The translations under genes and the position numbers were made by a program. A DNA stretch of 64,000 nucleotides, taken from NCBI RefSeq assembly GCF_021390175.1, contig NZ_CP090004.1, positions 992,001 through 1,056,000 on the forward strand, read 5' to 3'. The stretch comes from Flagellimonas sp. HMM57 (GTDB lineage Bacteria > Bacteroidota > Bacteroidia > Flavobacteriales > Flavobacteriaceae). Under the pieces are notes generated by a model. The model did not search any database and had not been told where the DNA came from. It saw only the letters and a list, made by a program, of their open reading frames with translations. This document shows positions 1 to 8,627 of this stretch, one piece after another (within the stretch, counting starts at the first letter, position 1; each line of letters starts with the position of its first letter).

Positions 1-236
1 TAGTTTTCTTCTATCATCGAAGCTATGGTCACCCAATACTCGGGGTTCATGTTGGAAGAATCTATGGGCTCATCGAAAGATATTCCCGTTATCTTACAAT
101 CCAATTGGTTCAATTCTGGAATATTCCCCATAAGCTCTTCAAAATCGAAAGCTCTGAGGGCTCCAGTCTCATAATCTTTCACCATACCTATAGTTCCGCC
201 GGTGTAAATGAGCAATATGTTTGTTTGGTTTTGCAT
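1..236 (-). CDS. ansA: type I L-asparaginase (N-terminal part, cut by window edge)
   Basis: Cytoplasmic-type asparaginase that hydrolyses asparagine to aspartate and ammonia. Only the first 78 residues are in the window. They start MQNQTNILLIYTGGTIGM, which carries the family's TGGTIG motif with the nucleophilic threonine, and later show DSSNMNPEYW, a second conserved block of the AnsA type. The start ATG lies 6 bp after the stop of tatD, so the two are almost certainly co-transcribed, tatD first. No signal peptide is seen, in keeping with type I. Family is clear; the rest of the gene lies beyond position 1. Confidence 0.88.
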   Translation of the reverse strand, partial: MQNQTNILLIYTGGTIGMVKDYETGALRAFDFEELMGNIPELNQLDCKITGISFDEPIDSSNMNPEYWVTIASMIEEN

Positions 237-242
237 CTTGTC

Positions 243-1010
243 CTAAATACTGAACACTTCTTTAGAATTTTCGGTTGTTATTGCAGCTATTTCCTCTTTG
301 GTTTTTCCATAAATTATAGAAAGTTTTTCCAAAACGTTCAAAATGTAGGAACTTTCGTTTCTTTTTCCTCTATATGGAACTGGTGCCAAATAGGGTGAAT
401 CCGTCTCGAGCACGATATGTTTTAAATCAATTTTGTCCAAGAATTGGTCAATCTTGCCATTTTTAAAAGTAGCAACACCACCTATGCCCAATTTCATATT
501 ATAAGATATTGCCTTATGTGCTTGCTCCAATGTTCCTGTAAAGCAATGAAAAATACCATATAGATCATTTGCTTTCTCTTGCGCTAAAATTTCAAATATT
601 TCATCAAAGGATTCCCTGCAATGTATCACAATGGGCAATCGAAATCTTTTGGCCAATCTAATTTGATAGATAAATGCTTCTTGCTGCTGTTTTAAAAAAG
701 TTTTGTCCCAATATAAATCGATGCCTATTTCTCCAACCGCATAAAATTTTCTATTTTCCAATTGCTGTTCCACATGTGCCAACTCTTCCTTAAAATTGTC
801 CTTCACATGGGTTGGATGTAATCCCATCATCAGAAAAATATTTTCGGGATAATCAGATTCTAAATCCAACATGGCTTTTGTATATGTTGAATCAATTGCC
901 GGAATAAAAAAACGTTCAACACCTGCCTGAATGGCTTTTTTCATGATATCGTCACGATCCTCGTCAAAAGCTTCACTATACAAATGTGTATGTGTATCGG
1001 TTATAATCAT
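243..1010 (-). CDS. tatD: TatD family metal-dependent hydrolase / DNase
   Basis: 255 residues, the usual length for TatD-family deoxyribonucleases, which use a two-metal TIM-barrel site. The metal-binding HTH at residues 7-9 (TDTHTHL), GEIGIDLYWD near 93, PIVIHCRES, GIFHCFTG and the closing ETDSPYLAP block are all present in the expected order. It heads a short operon with the asparaginase gene (6 bp gap). Members are cytoplasmic and are linked to DNA repair or quality control; which substrate this paralogue uses cannot be told from sequence. Confidence 0.92.
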   Translation of the reverse strand: MIITDTHTHLYSEAFDEDRDDIMKKAIQAGVERFFIPAIDSTYTKAMLDLESDYPENIFLMMGLHPTHVKDNFKEELAHVEQQLENRKFYAVGEIGIDLYWDKTFLKQQQEAFIYQIRLAKRFRLPIVIHCRESFDEIFEILAQEKANDLYGIFHCFTGTLEQAHKAISYNMKLGIGGVATFKNGKIDQFLDKIDLKHIVLETDSPYLAPVPYRGKRNESSYILNVLEKLSIIYGKTKEEIAAITTENSKEVFSI

Positions 1011-1119
1011 AAAGCAAAAATAGGTTTATCTTAGACGTTTGTAATAGTTGATTCGAATAAAAATAGCCCTGTAAAATGCTTCAATTAGCTCAGCATGACA
1101 AGTGGAACAATAAAAATGC

Positions 1120-1563
1120 ATGAAATCACTCCAGAAATTTCTTAAATCCAAAGATTATACTAGAATACCCTTATCGCTTACCGAGACCAATCATTTTGAA
1201 ATTGAAGCTAAAATCAATGGGGTACCTGGACGGTTCATTTTAGATACCGGAGCTTCCAACACCTGTGTAGGCATAGACAAAATCGAATTCTTTAAAATGG
1301 TTTCCGAAGTATCGGACATTAAGGCAGCAGGAGCAGGAGCCACAGAAATGGAAACCCTGGTTTCCACCAAGAACAAAATTAGAATTGGGGAGTGGAAAAA
1401 AAGCAAGCAAAAAATAGTATTGTTTGATTTGATACACGTAAACCATGCGTTAACCGCACACAATGTAACGCCAGTGGATGGCATCATAGGTGCCGATATT
1501 CTTAAAGAAGGTAAAGCGGTTATTGATTATAACAAGGAATGTCTGTTTTTAAAAAACAGATGA
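1120..1563 (+). CDS. retropepsin-like aspartic protease, single domain
   Basis: 147 residues with one retropepsin-like (clan AA) fold: the catalytic motif ILDTGASNTCVG at residues 40-51 and the later hydrophobic GIIGADIL block that forms the flap-side psi-loop in this family. Such proteins work as homodimers with one DTG per chain. There is no signal peptide or membrane segment, so the product should be cytoplasmic. It is divergent from tatD and convergent with odhB, alone in its unit. Another ATG four bases upstream is in a different frame. The substrate is unknown; bacterial members are little studied. Confidence 0.8.
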   Translation: MKSLQKFLKSKDYTRIPLSLTETNHFEIEAKINGVPGRFILDTGASNTCVGIDKIEFFKMVSEVSDIKAAGAGATEMETLVSTKNKIRIGEWKKSKQKIVLFDLIHVNHALTAHNVTPVDGIIGADILKEGKAVIDYNKECLFLKNR

Positions 1564-1582
1564 TAACTGTTGATTCGAACAT

Positions 1583-1621
1583 GGTCGAAGGTTTTATATC
1601 CGTTACATAAAACTCTCGACC
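1583..1621. terminator. inverted repeat between convergent genes, probable two-way terminator
   Basis: GGTCGAAGGTTTTAT at 1583-1597 pairs with ATAAAACTCTCGACC at 1607-1621 apart from two central mismatches, leaving a 9-base loop. It sits between the stops of the retropepsin gene (+) and odhB (-), where a shared terminator is expected. There is no long U-run on either side, so the call is moderate. Confidence 0.45.
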
Positions 1622-1641
1622 GTGCCCAAACAATCTTGTTT

Positions 1642-2880
1642 TTAAAGCTCTAATGCTTTCTTCACATCGCCATCCATTAATAATTCTTCCGGGCTTTCCA
1701 AAGCTTCTTTAACCGCTACCAAAAACCCTACGGATTCCTTACCATCTATTATTCTATGGTCATAAGAAAGCGCAACGTACATTATTGGAGCAATTGCAAT
1801 AAGACTATCCTTAACAATTGGTCTTTCAACAATATTGTGCATTCCTAAAATGGCGCTTTGTGGCGGATTGATTATTGGTGTCGACAGCATGGAACCAAAT
1901 ACGCCACCATTAGTGATGGTAAATGTACCGCCGGTCATCTCATCCACGGTAATCTCACCTTCCCGTGCACGAATGGCCAATCGTTTCACTTCAGCTTCTA
2001 CTCCTCTGAAACTTAGATTTTCAGCATTTCTGATTACCGGAACCATAAGTCCTTTTGGACCTGAAACAGCTATACTGATATCACAAAAGTCATAAGATAT
2101 CATCTCCTTGCCATCGATCATAGAGTTTACAGCCGGATACAGCTCCAAAGCCCTAACTACAGCTTTTGTAAAAAAGGACATAAAGCCTAAACTCACCCCA
2201 TGTTTTTCCTTGAAGGTTTCCTTGTATTCTTTCCGAAGCTCAAAAATGGGCGACATATCCACTTCGTTAAAAGTGGTCAACATTGCGGTTTCATTTTTAG
2301 CTGACACCAAACGCTCAGCAACTTTACGTCGCAACATAGAGAGTTTGGAGCGTGATTCGCCTCTATTGCCGCCCGTGGGAGTTCCCATGGAAGGAACGGC
2401 TTTTACTGCATCTTCTTTGGTGATACGACCATCTCTTCCTGAACCTGAAACAGAAGCGGGCGCTATACCCTTTTCATCAAGGATTTTCTTTGCTGCTGGT
2501 GATGGGGTGCCAGACGCATATGTTTTGGTCCGTTCTACCTCCTTCTTCTGAGGAGAGGTTTCTTTAGAATCAACTGTTTTGGGCTCTTCTTGTTTTTCAG
2601 GTTTTTCCTCTGCTGCCGGCGCATCGTTACCCTCTGGTTTTTCTGCACTGGTATCAATTAAACAAACCACCTCCCCTACTGCAACGGCGTCTCCCTCTTC
2701 AGCTTTTAAGGTAATGACCCCGCTTTCCTCCGCTGGGAGTTCTAACGTCGCCTTATCCGAATCTACCTCAGCGATTGCTTGGTCTTTCTCAACATAATCT
2801 CCATCTTGAACCAACCATTCTGCAATTTCCACTTCTGTGATGGATTCCCCAGGCGAGGGAACTTTCATTTCTAAAACCAT
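1642..2880 (-). CDS. odhB: dihydrolipoyllysine-residue succinyltransferase (2-oxoglutarate dehydrogenase E2)
   Basis: E2 core of the 2-oxoglutarate dehydrogenase complex in the TCA cycle; it moves succinyl groups from the lipoyl arm to CoA. 412 residues with three parts: lipoyl domain (residues 1-80, lipoyl-lysine K43 in VDSDKATLEL), an acidic Pro/Glu-rich linker, a peripheral subunit-binding domain (about 118-162, TPSPAAKKILDEKG then GRDGRITKEDA), and the catalytic domain ending in SYDHRIIDG with catalytic H375 and D379. The gene follows odhA by 26 bp on the same strand. The E3 subunit is not in the window. Confidence 0.96.
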   Translation of the reverse strand: MVLEMKVPSPGESITEVEIAEWLVQDGDYVEKDQAIAEVDSDKATLELPAEESGVITLKAEEGDAVAVGEVVCLIDTSAEKPEGNDAPAAEEKPEKQEEPKTVDSKETSPQKKEVERTKTYASGTPSPAAKKILDEKGIAPASVSGSGRDGRITKEDAVKAVPSMGTPTGGNRGESRSKLSMLRRKVAERLVSAKNETAMLTTFNEVDMSPIFELRKEYKETFKEKHGVSLGFMSFFTKAVVRALELYPAVNSMIDGKEMISYDFCDISIAVSGPKGLMVPVIRNAENLSFRGVEAEVKRLAIRAREGEITVDEMTGGTFTITNGGVFGSMLSTPIINPPQSAILGMHNIVERPIVKDSLIAIAPIMYVALSYDHRIIDGKESVGFLVAVKEALESPEELLMDGDVKKALEL

Positions 2881-2906
2881 GTTATTCTAGTTTTGATGCT
2901 ATAAAG

Positions 2907-5705
2907 TTATCTTAATTTCATGTTGTCCTTGGTCTTATCAAAGACGTAATCTATTACTTGGGCGTGCCTTCTTTGGGATCTCACCGCACTACCAGCCGCT
3001 GGAGCACCATAAAATCTTCTGGAAGCCACTCTAAATTGTTTTGCTTCATCAAAATGCATTAATAGATGGCCCCAAGCCCCCATATTTCTGGGTTCTTCCT
3101 GTGCCCAAACCACATCACCCGCATTTTTATATTTTTTTAGGACACTTTGTATTTCTTTGGTCGGTAGCGGGAACAATTGTTCCAAACGTACCAAGGCCAC
3201 ATCGTCTCGTTTTTCCTTTTCTTTTTTATCCAGTAGGTCATAATAAAACTTACCCGTACAGAAAACCAACGTTTTAATTTTTGAAACAGCCGCTTTTTCA
3301 TCATCGATCAATGGCTGAAAACTTCCGTTTGCCATCTCTTCTTTTGTTGACAATACTTTGGGATGCCTTAGCAAACTTTTCGGTGTAAAAACGACAAGTG
3401 GCTTTCTAAAATCGGCTTTCATTTGCCTACGTAACAAATGGAACATGTTTGCAGGTGTGGTCACATCTGCCATGTACATATTATCCTTTGCACATAATTG
3501 AAGATAACGTTCCATACGCGCCGAAGAGTGTTCAGCACCCTGGCCCTCATAACCATGAGGCAATAACAGCACAAGTCCGTTCTGTAATTTCCACTTATCC
3601 TCTGCGGAAGAGAGATATTGGTCAATGATAATTTGCGCTCCGTTACTAAAATCACCAAATTGTGCTTCCCATATGGTCAGCGTTTTTGGACTCGCCATTG
3701 CGTATCCGTAGTCAAAGCCCATTACGGCATATTCGGATAAAAGCGAATTGTAGATGTGGAATTTTCCATTTTGATTTTTACCCAAAGCATTTAATAGCGT
3801 AACCTCTTCTTCGTGCATTTCAGTTTTGATGACCGCATGGCGATGTGAGAAAGTTCCACGTTCCACATCTTGTCCTGTCATCCTAACATCATATCCCTCC
3901 TCTATCAATGAAGCATAAGCCAAGAGTTCCCCCATGGCCCAGTCCAACTGATTATCTTCAAAATACATTTTATTCCTGGCCCCTACCAGTCGTTCCAACT
4001 TTCTAAGGAATTTCTTTTCCTTGGGTAGAGCTGTAATGCTTTTGGCAACCTCATCCAGTTTTGAAAGTTCATAGGATGTATCTATAGGACTGAGCATAGC
4101 ATCTTCCGTCTTTTGGCTAAACCCTTCCCATTCATCCTTCATAAATGGGGTGATCCTAGTTTTTTCCACTTTGCGCGAATCAAGCAAATCTTCTTCGAGA
4201 TTCTTCTTGTACTCCGCTTCTAGTTGCTTTACGTAGTCTTTATCTATAATCCCCTGTTCAATCAGCTTTTCAGCATAGATATCCCTTGGATTTTTATGCT
4301 TGGATATTAACTTATAGAGCAGTGGTTGGGTAAATTTAGGTTCATCTCCTTCATTATGTCCGTATTTGCGATAGCCCAACAAGTCAAGAAAAATATCCCT
4401 TTTAAAGCGCATCCTATACTCCAAGGCAAAAATGGAAGCATGTACTACGGCCTCTGCATCATCTGCATTTACATGAAGTACCGGCGAGAGCGTAACCTTC
4501 CCAACATCGGTACAATATGTGGATGATCTAGCGTCCAGGTAATTGGTAGTAAACCCTATTTGATTGTTAACTATTATATGAATAGTTCCACCGGTATGGT
4601 ATCCTTCCAAACGGGCCATCTGTATAATCTCGTAAACAATGCCCTGGCCTGCAAAAGCTGCATCGCCATGCACCAATATGGGCAGTACCTCTGAGATATT
4701 TTCTTGATGATCACTATCTTGTTTTGCCCTTGTTATACCTTCCACAATCGAATTGACCGTTTCTAAGTGCGAAGGATTTGGAGCAATGTTCATGTTTACC
4801 ACCTTCCCTGAATCGGTCTCACGTCTGGAAGTCCAACCCAAGTGATATTTTACATCCCCATCAAAAATGGTTTCTTCATAATCCTTTCCATCAAACTCGC
4901 TGAAGATATCCTTTGGTGATTTACCAAAAATATTGGTAAGCACGCTTAACCTACCACGGTGCGCCATTCCCATGACAAACTGCTTCACCCCGGCATCTGC
5001 AGCCTTTTCAATGATTACGTCCAAAGCTGGAATGAGCGATTCCCCTCCTTCCAACGAAAAACGTTTTTGTCCTACGTATTTTGTGTGCAAAAAGCTTTCA
5101 AAAGAAACGGCTTCGTTTAGCTTTCGTAAGATATTTTTCTTTTCATCCGGTGAAAAAGTTGGGTGATTATCGTTGATATTTAAACGATTTTGAATCCACT
5201 GAATACGCTCTGGGGTACGTATGTACATATATTCGACCCCTATGGCATCACAATAAATACGTTCTAAATGGGAAACAATCTCCTTTAAGGAACTGGAACC
5301 TATCCCAATAATTTTCCCTGCATCAAATACGGTATCCAAATCCGCTTCGGACAAACCAAAATTGGATATTTCCAAAGTAGGTTCGTATTTCCTACGCTCT
5401 CTTACCGGATTTGTTTGTGTGAACAGGTGCCCACGAGAGCGATATCCATTTATTAGTCGAATAACCTCAAACTCCTTTTGAAGGGTCTCGGGCATTTCGA
5501 TTTCCCTTCCATTGGAAAGAACAACCTTTCCTCCATTTTCAGATTCGATACCAAGCTCTTCCAAAGAACCTTCCTGACCAAAATCAAAACCTTGAAAAAA
5601 AGCCCTCCAACTGGGCTCAAGACTATCGGGACTCGTTTGATATTTATCATACAGCTCCGCAAAAAATGAAGTATGCGCAGCATTTAAAAAAGAATATTTA
5701 TCCAT
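2907..5705 (-). CDS. odhA: 2-oxoglutarate dehydrogenase E1 component
   Basis: Thiamine-diphosphate E1 enzyme that decarboxylates 2-oxoglutarate and loads the lipoyl arm of OdhB. 932 residues, typical of the SucA/OdhA family. The N-terminus (LEPSWRAFFQGFDFG) is the E2-binding segment; GMAHRGRLSVL, HGDAAFAGQGIVYE and GGTIHIIVNNQIGFTT are the ThDP-binding and active-site blocks, and LLPHGYEGQGAEHSS lies in the transketolase-like half. It leads the odhA-odhB operon. Upstream, on the minus strand, TATTTTTG (5744-5751) matches the Bacteroidota -7 element, but no good -33 partner was seen at the right spacing. Confidence 0.97.
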   Translation of the reverse strand: MDKYSFLNAAHTSFFAELYDKYQTSPDSLEPSWRAFFQGFDFGQEGSLEELGIESENGGKVVLSNGREIEMPETLQKEFEVIRLINGYRSRGHLFTQTNPVRERRKYEPTLEISNFGLSEADLDTVFDAGKIIGIGSSSLKEIVSHLERIYCDAIGVEYMYIRTPERIQWIQNRLNINDNHPTFSPDEKKNILRKLNEAVSFESFLHTKYVGQKRFSLEGGESLIPALDVIIEKAADAGVKQFVMGMAHRGRLSVLTNIFGKSPKDIFSEFDGKDYEETIFDGDVKYHLGWTSRRETDSGKVVNMNIAPNPSHLETVNSIVEGITRAKQDSDHQENISEVLPILVHGDAAFAGQGIVYEIIQMARLEGYHTGGTIHIIVNNQIGFTTNYLDARSSTYCTDVGKVTLSPVLHVNADDAEAVVHASIFALEYRMRFKRDIFLDLLGYRKYGHNEGDEPKFTQPLLYKLISKHKNPRDIYAEKLIEQGIIDKDYVKQLEAEYKKNLEEDLLDSRKVEKTRITPFMKDEWEGFSQKTEDAMLSPIDTSYELSKLDEVAKSITALPKEKKFLRKLERLVGARNKMYFEDNQLDWAMGELLAYASLIEEGYDVRMTGQDVERGTFSHRHAVIKTEMHEEEVTLLNALGKNQNGKFHIYNSLLSEYAVMGFDYGYAMASPKTLTIWEAQFGDFSNGAQIIIDQYLSSAEDKWKLQNGLVLLLPHGYEGQGAEHSSARMERYLQLCAKDNMYMADVTTPANMFHLLRRQMKADFRKPLVVFTPKSLLRHPKVLSTKEEMANGSFQPLIDDEKAAVSKIKTLVFCTGKFYYDLLDKKEKEKRDDVALVRLEQLFPLPTKEIQSVLKKYKNAGDVVWAQEEPRNMGAWGHLLMHFDEAKQFRVASRRFYGAPAAGSAVRSQRRHAQVIDYVFDKTKDNMKLR

Positions 5706-5806
5706 AGACAGTTTACAGCTAAAACTTATCTGAAAAATTTAATCAAAAATACAATAAATAATACTAAAGACAGACCTCTCAACATATTGATAGCCTTGAA
5801 AATCTT

Positions 5807-6163
5807 TCAAGAACTATATCTGTGCTTGAACCAAACTTTCTGCCACTCTCTTTTCAACAATAAAAAGCAGACCTCGTCTGAAACATCAACCTCATCCATA
5901 GCGCTTATCCTCTGTATCGCCTGTTCTGGAATATCAACAACATAGAGCAGGTTTAAATATTGTTGATGTTTTTCCAATAGCAAGAAATAAATCTTTTCAT
6001 GCACCAGTTGTTTTAAATCGGCTGGAAGTACATCCAATGAAAAGTTCATCTTTATGTTTATCAATGAAAAGTCTTTTTTCAATTGCAGCAGAAAATTTTC
6101 ATAAAGCGGTTCTTTATGAATAAATTCCAATAGTTCAATACTGTTGTTAAAGTCGGGTGACAT
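5807..6163 (-). CDS. hypothetical protein, 118 residues
   Basis: I do not recognise a family. The protein is soluble and mostly helical by composition, rich in Leu, Lys and Glu, with no signal peptide, membrane segment or cysteine cluster. It begins MSPDFNNSIELLEFIHKEPL and ends with WQKVWFKHRYSS. It follows the amidohydrolase gene by 33 bp on the same strand and probably shares its transcript. Codon use looks like that of its neighbours. A real gene is likely because the frame fills the gap between two operons; no function is offered. Confidence 0.7.
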   Translation of the reverse strand: MSPDFNNSIELLEFIHKEPLYENFLLQLKKDFSLINIKMNFSLDVLPADLKQLVHEKIYFLLLEKHQQYLNLLYVVDIPEQAIQRISAMDEVDVSDEVCFLLLKREWQKVWFKHRYSS

Positions 6164-6196
6164 CTTTATGCTTATATTTCTACTTCAAACAAACAA

Positions 6197-7474
6197 TTAT
6201 TCCGATTTGTATACTTGTCCTTCTTTCATAACAAAGACAACATTTTCCAAGGTTTTGACGTTCTGCTCGGGATTTTCATCCACAGCAATGATATCGGCCA
6301 AAAAACCTTCCTTTAGCTGTCCTAAAGTATCCCCCATTCCTAAAAGTTCTGCATTGGTAATCGTTGCGGATTCGATTGCTTTCATAAGAGGCATTCCAGC
6401 TTCGACCATATAACCAAATTCCCTTGCATTTTCACCATGTGGGAACACCCCTGCATCTGTGCCAAAAGCGATAGGCACTCCTTTTTTGTACGCCTTACGA
6501 AACATCCCTTGTATTTTAGGGCCAATATCGCTTGCTTTTTTCGCAACAACTTCAGGAAAATAACCAGGAATTTTGGCTTTTTCCGTTACCTGCTTTCCTG
6601 CTGTAATCGTTGGAACCAAAAAAGAATTGTACTGAATCATTAAGTCCATGGTTTCTTCACTCATCAATGTACCGTGCTCAATTGTTTTTATTCCTCCTTT
6701 CACGGCACGTTGCATCCCTTCGTCACCGTGCGCATGAGCGGCGGTCAACATCCCGTAGTCTTTTGCGGTATCTGTGATTGCCTTTATCTCTTCAATGGTA
6801 AACTGAGGGTTTTGACCACTCTTTGCCACACTCAATACTCCACCCGTAGCTGTAATCTTAATAACATCCGAACCATTTTTGTAGCGCTGTCTTACTGCTT
6901 TTTTTCCATCTTCGGGGGAATTCACCACACCATCTTTTGGTCCGGGGTCTCCCATATCCGAACCTTTCATTCCATTTGTAGGGTCGGCATGTCCCCCTGT
7001 TGATGCAATCGCTTTTCCAGCAGTAAATATTCTTGGGCCAATCACCGTTCCCTTACTAATCGCTTTTCTTAACGCTATATTCACACCAGTTCCCCCTAAA
7101 TCGCGCACGGTAGTAAATCCTGCCATCAGTGTACTTTTTGCATATACCGTAGATTGGAAGGCTACATCCGCATCATTTAAAGTAAATCTCTCGATGTAAG
7201 ACTGTGGGCTTGATTGACTCTCGATATGGACATGCATATCAATGAAACCGGGCAGCACAGTCTTGTTTTTCAAATCAATGACCTTATCTCCAGCATTTCC
7301 GTTCCTATATCCATTTTCAATTGATTTTATATTCTTTCCAGAGATCACTATTGTTTTTTCTGATAGGATTTTACCGGATTTTACATCTACAATACTGCCA
7401 CAGTGTAAATACGTTTCTTGTGCAAACAGGAAAGAAGTAAAAAGGAAAAATGATACAAAAAGATTTTTCTTCAT
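6197..7474 (-). CDS. secreted amidohydrolase (imidazolonepropionase / Xaa-Pro dipeptidase-like)
   Basis: 425 residues of the amidohydrolase superfamily, exported: residues 1-19 (MKKNLFVSFFLFTSFLFAQ) are a clear signal peptide with cleavage after FAQ. The metal site is visible as HVH (H81, H83, in GFIDMHVHIES), a candidate bridging lysine in VIKITATGG, AHAHGDEG, EHGTLM and the FGTDAGVFPHG aspartate. This layout is that of the periplasmic metal-dependent hydrolases related to imidazolonepropionase and prolidase-type dipeptidases common in Bacteroidota. It leads a two-gene unit with the 118-residue protein. The substrate cannot be deduced; a dipeptide or cyclic amide is likely. Confidence 0.88.
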   Translation of the reverse strand: MKKNLFVSFFLFTSFLFAQETYLHCGSIVDVKSGKILSEKTIVISGKNIKSIENGYRNGNAGDKVIDLKNKTVLPGFIDMHVHIESQSSPQSYIERFTLNDADVAFQSTVYAKSTLMAGFTTVRDLGGTGVNIALRKAISKGTVIGPRIFTAGKAIASTGGHADPTNGMKGSDMGDPGPKDGVVNSPEDGKKAVRQRYKNGSDVIKITATGGVLSVAKSGQNPQFTIEEIKAITDTAKDYGMLTAAHAHGDEGMQRAVKGGIKTIEHGTLMSEETMDLMIQYNSFLVPTITAGKQVTEKAKIPGYFPEVVAKKASDIGPKIQGMFRKAYKKGVPIAFGTDAGVFPHGENAREFGYMVEAGMPLMKAIESATITNAELLGMGDTLGQLKEGFLADIIAVDENPEQNVKTLENVVFVMKEGQVYKSE

Positions 7475-7562
7475 CTTGATAGTGTTAGCTGATTATGTTT
7501 CTAAAAATAAGCATAGATTCCAGTTCTACCATGGAATGTACATCAACTTTTATCTAAAAAGA

Positions 7563-7587
7563 AAAGCCCGTCCAGAGGACAGGCTTT
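7563..7587 (-). terminator. intrinsic terminator after galE
   Basis: On the minus strand an 11-bp stem (AAAGCCTGTCC with GGACGGGCTTT, one G-U pair) closes a 3-base loop and runs straight into a T-rich tail (TTTTCTTTTTAG). It begins about 20 bp after the galE stop codon and fits a textbook Rho-independent terminator. Confidence 0.85.
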
Positions 7588-7606
7588 ATGTAAAGGGTAC
7601 ATTTTT

Positions 7607-8623
7607 TCAACTTCTAATCTTTTGCTCCCAATCCCATGCAGATTTTAGGGAGTCATCTAGAGAAGAGGTTGCTTTCCAGCCAAGGACTTCATTGGCTTTT
7701 TTTGTATCGGCATATGCCTGAATTACATCTCCAGGTCTTCTATCCACTATTTTGTAGTTCAGTTTTTTTCCAGAAACCCGCTCAAAACTCTGAATCACTT
7801 CGAGAACCGAACTTCCTTTACCTGTCCCTAGATTAAAAACTTCGTAATTTGAATCATTCTTTTGGTCCAGTAAGCGCTGTAATGCCTCAACATGGGCTTT
7901 GGCCAAATCAACGACATGGATATAATCCCTGACACAGGTACCATCTTCGGTTGGGTAATCATCTCCAAAAACCGAAAGTTGCTCACGTAGACCTATGCCT
8001 GTTTGCGTTATAAAAGGAATGAGGTTTTGTGGAACGCCTATGGGCAATTCACCTATTTCGACTGATGGATGAGCCCCTGTAGGGTTAAAATAACGAAGTG
8101 CTATTGCATTCAATTGTGGATTCACCTTGCACGTATCGCTTATTATTTCTTCACCTACTTGTTTTGTGTTCCCATAGGGCGATTCAGCTGGTTTTACCGG
8201 TGCGCTTTCTGTTATTGGCATAGTATCCGCCTGTCCATAAACCGTACAGGATGAACTAAAAATAAAACTGGCTCTTTCTTTTTTAACAAGCTCTTGCAAA
8301 ATGTAAACCAATACGCCAAGATTGTTTTCGTAATACAACAAAGGCTTCTCCACACTTTCACCAACTGCCTTTGAGGCTGCAAAGTGAATTATCCCATCAA
8401 TATCATTATGTTTTGCAAAGAATGCTTCAACTTTGGGTTTTTCCCGTAAATCCATTTTCTCAAAAATGGGTTTCTTTCCGGTTATGGCTTCAATACCATC
8501 CAAAACTTTTTCATCAGCATTGGAAAGGTTATCTATAATTACGACTTCAAAACCTTTTTTTTGAAGTTCGACTACGGTATGGGAACCTATAAATCCCAAT
8601 CCTCCGGTTACAAGTATTTTCAT
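7607..8623 (-). CDS. galE: UDP-glucose 4-epimerase
   Basis: Short-chain dehydrogenase-type epimerase that interconverts UDP-glucose and UDP-galactose with bound NAD. 338 residues, the normal GalE length. The nucleotide-binding TGGLGFIGSHT is at residues 6-16, the catalytic serine region SSSCTVYG at 123-130, and the YxxxK pair at Y150/K154 (SPYGNTKQ). The start lies 4 bp after the stop of the DegT-type aminotransferase gene, so both are in one operon that supplies nucleotide sugars for surface polysaccharide. A strong terminator follows. Confidence 0.94.
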   Translation of the reverse strand: MKILVTGGLGFIGSHTVVELQKKGFEVVIIDNLSNADEKVLDGIEAITGKKPIFEKMDLREKPKVEAFFAKHNDIDGIIHFAASKAVGESVEKPLLYYENNLGVLVYILQELVKKERASFIFSSSCTVYGQADTMPITESAPVKPAESPYGNTKQVGEEIISDTCKVNPQLNAIALRYFNPTGAHPSVEIGELPIGVPQNLIPFITQTGIGLREQLSVFGDDYPTEDGTCVRDYIHVVDLAKAHVEALQRLLDQKNDSNYEVFNLGTGKGSSVLEVIQSFERVSGKKLNYKIVDRRPGDVIQAYADTKKANEVLGWKATSSLDDSLKSAWDWEQKIRS

Positions 8624-8627
8624 TCTT

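Noticed and set aside
2108..2551. 147-codon plus-strand frame across odhB
   Set aside because: It lies wholly inside the well-supported odhB gene on the other strand; composition is that of a shadow frame.
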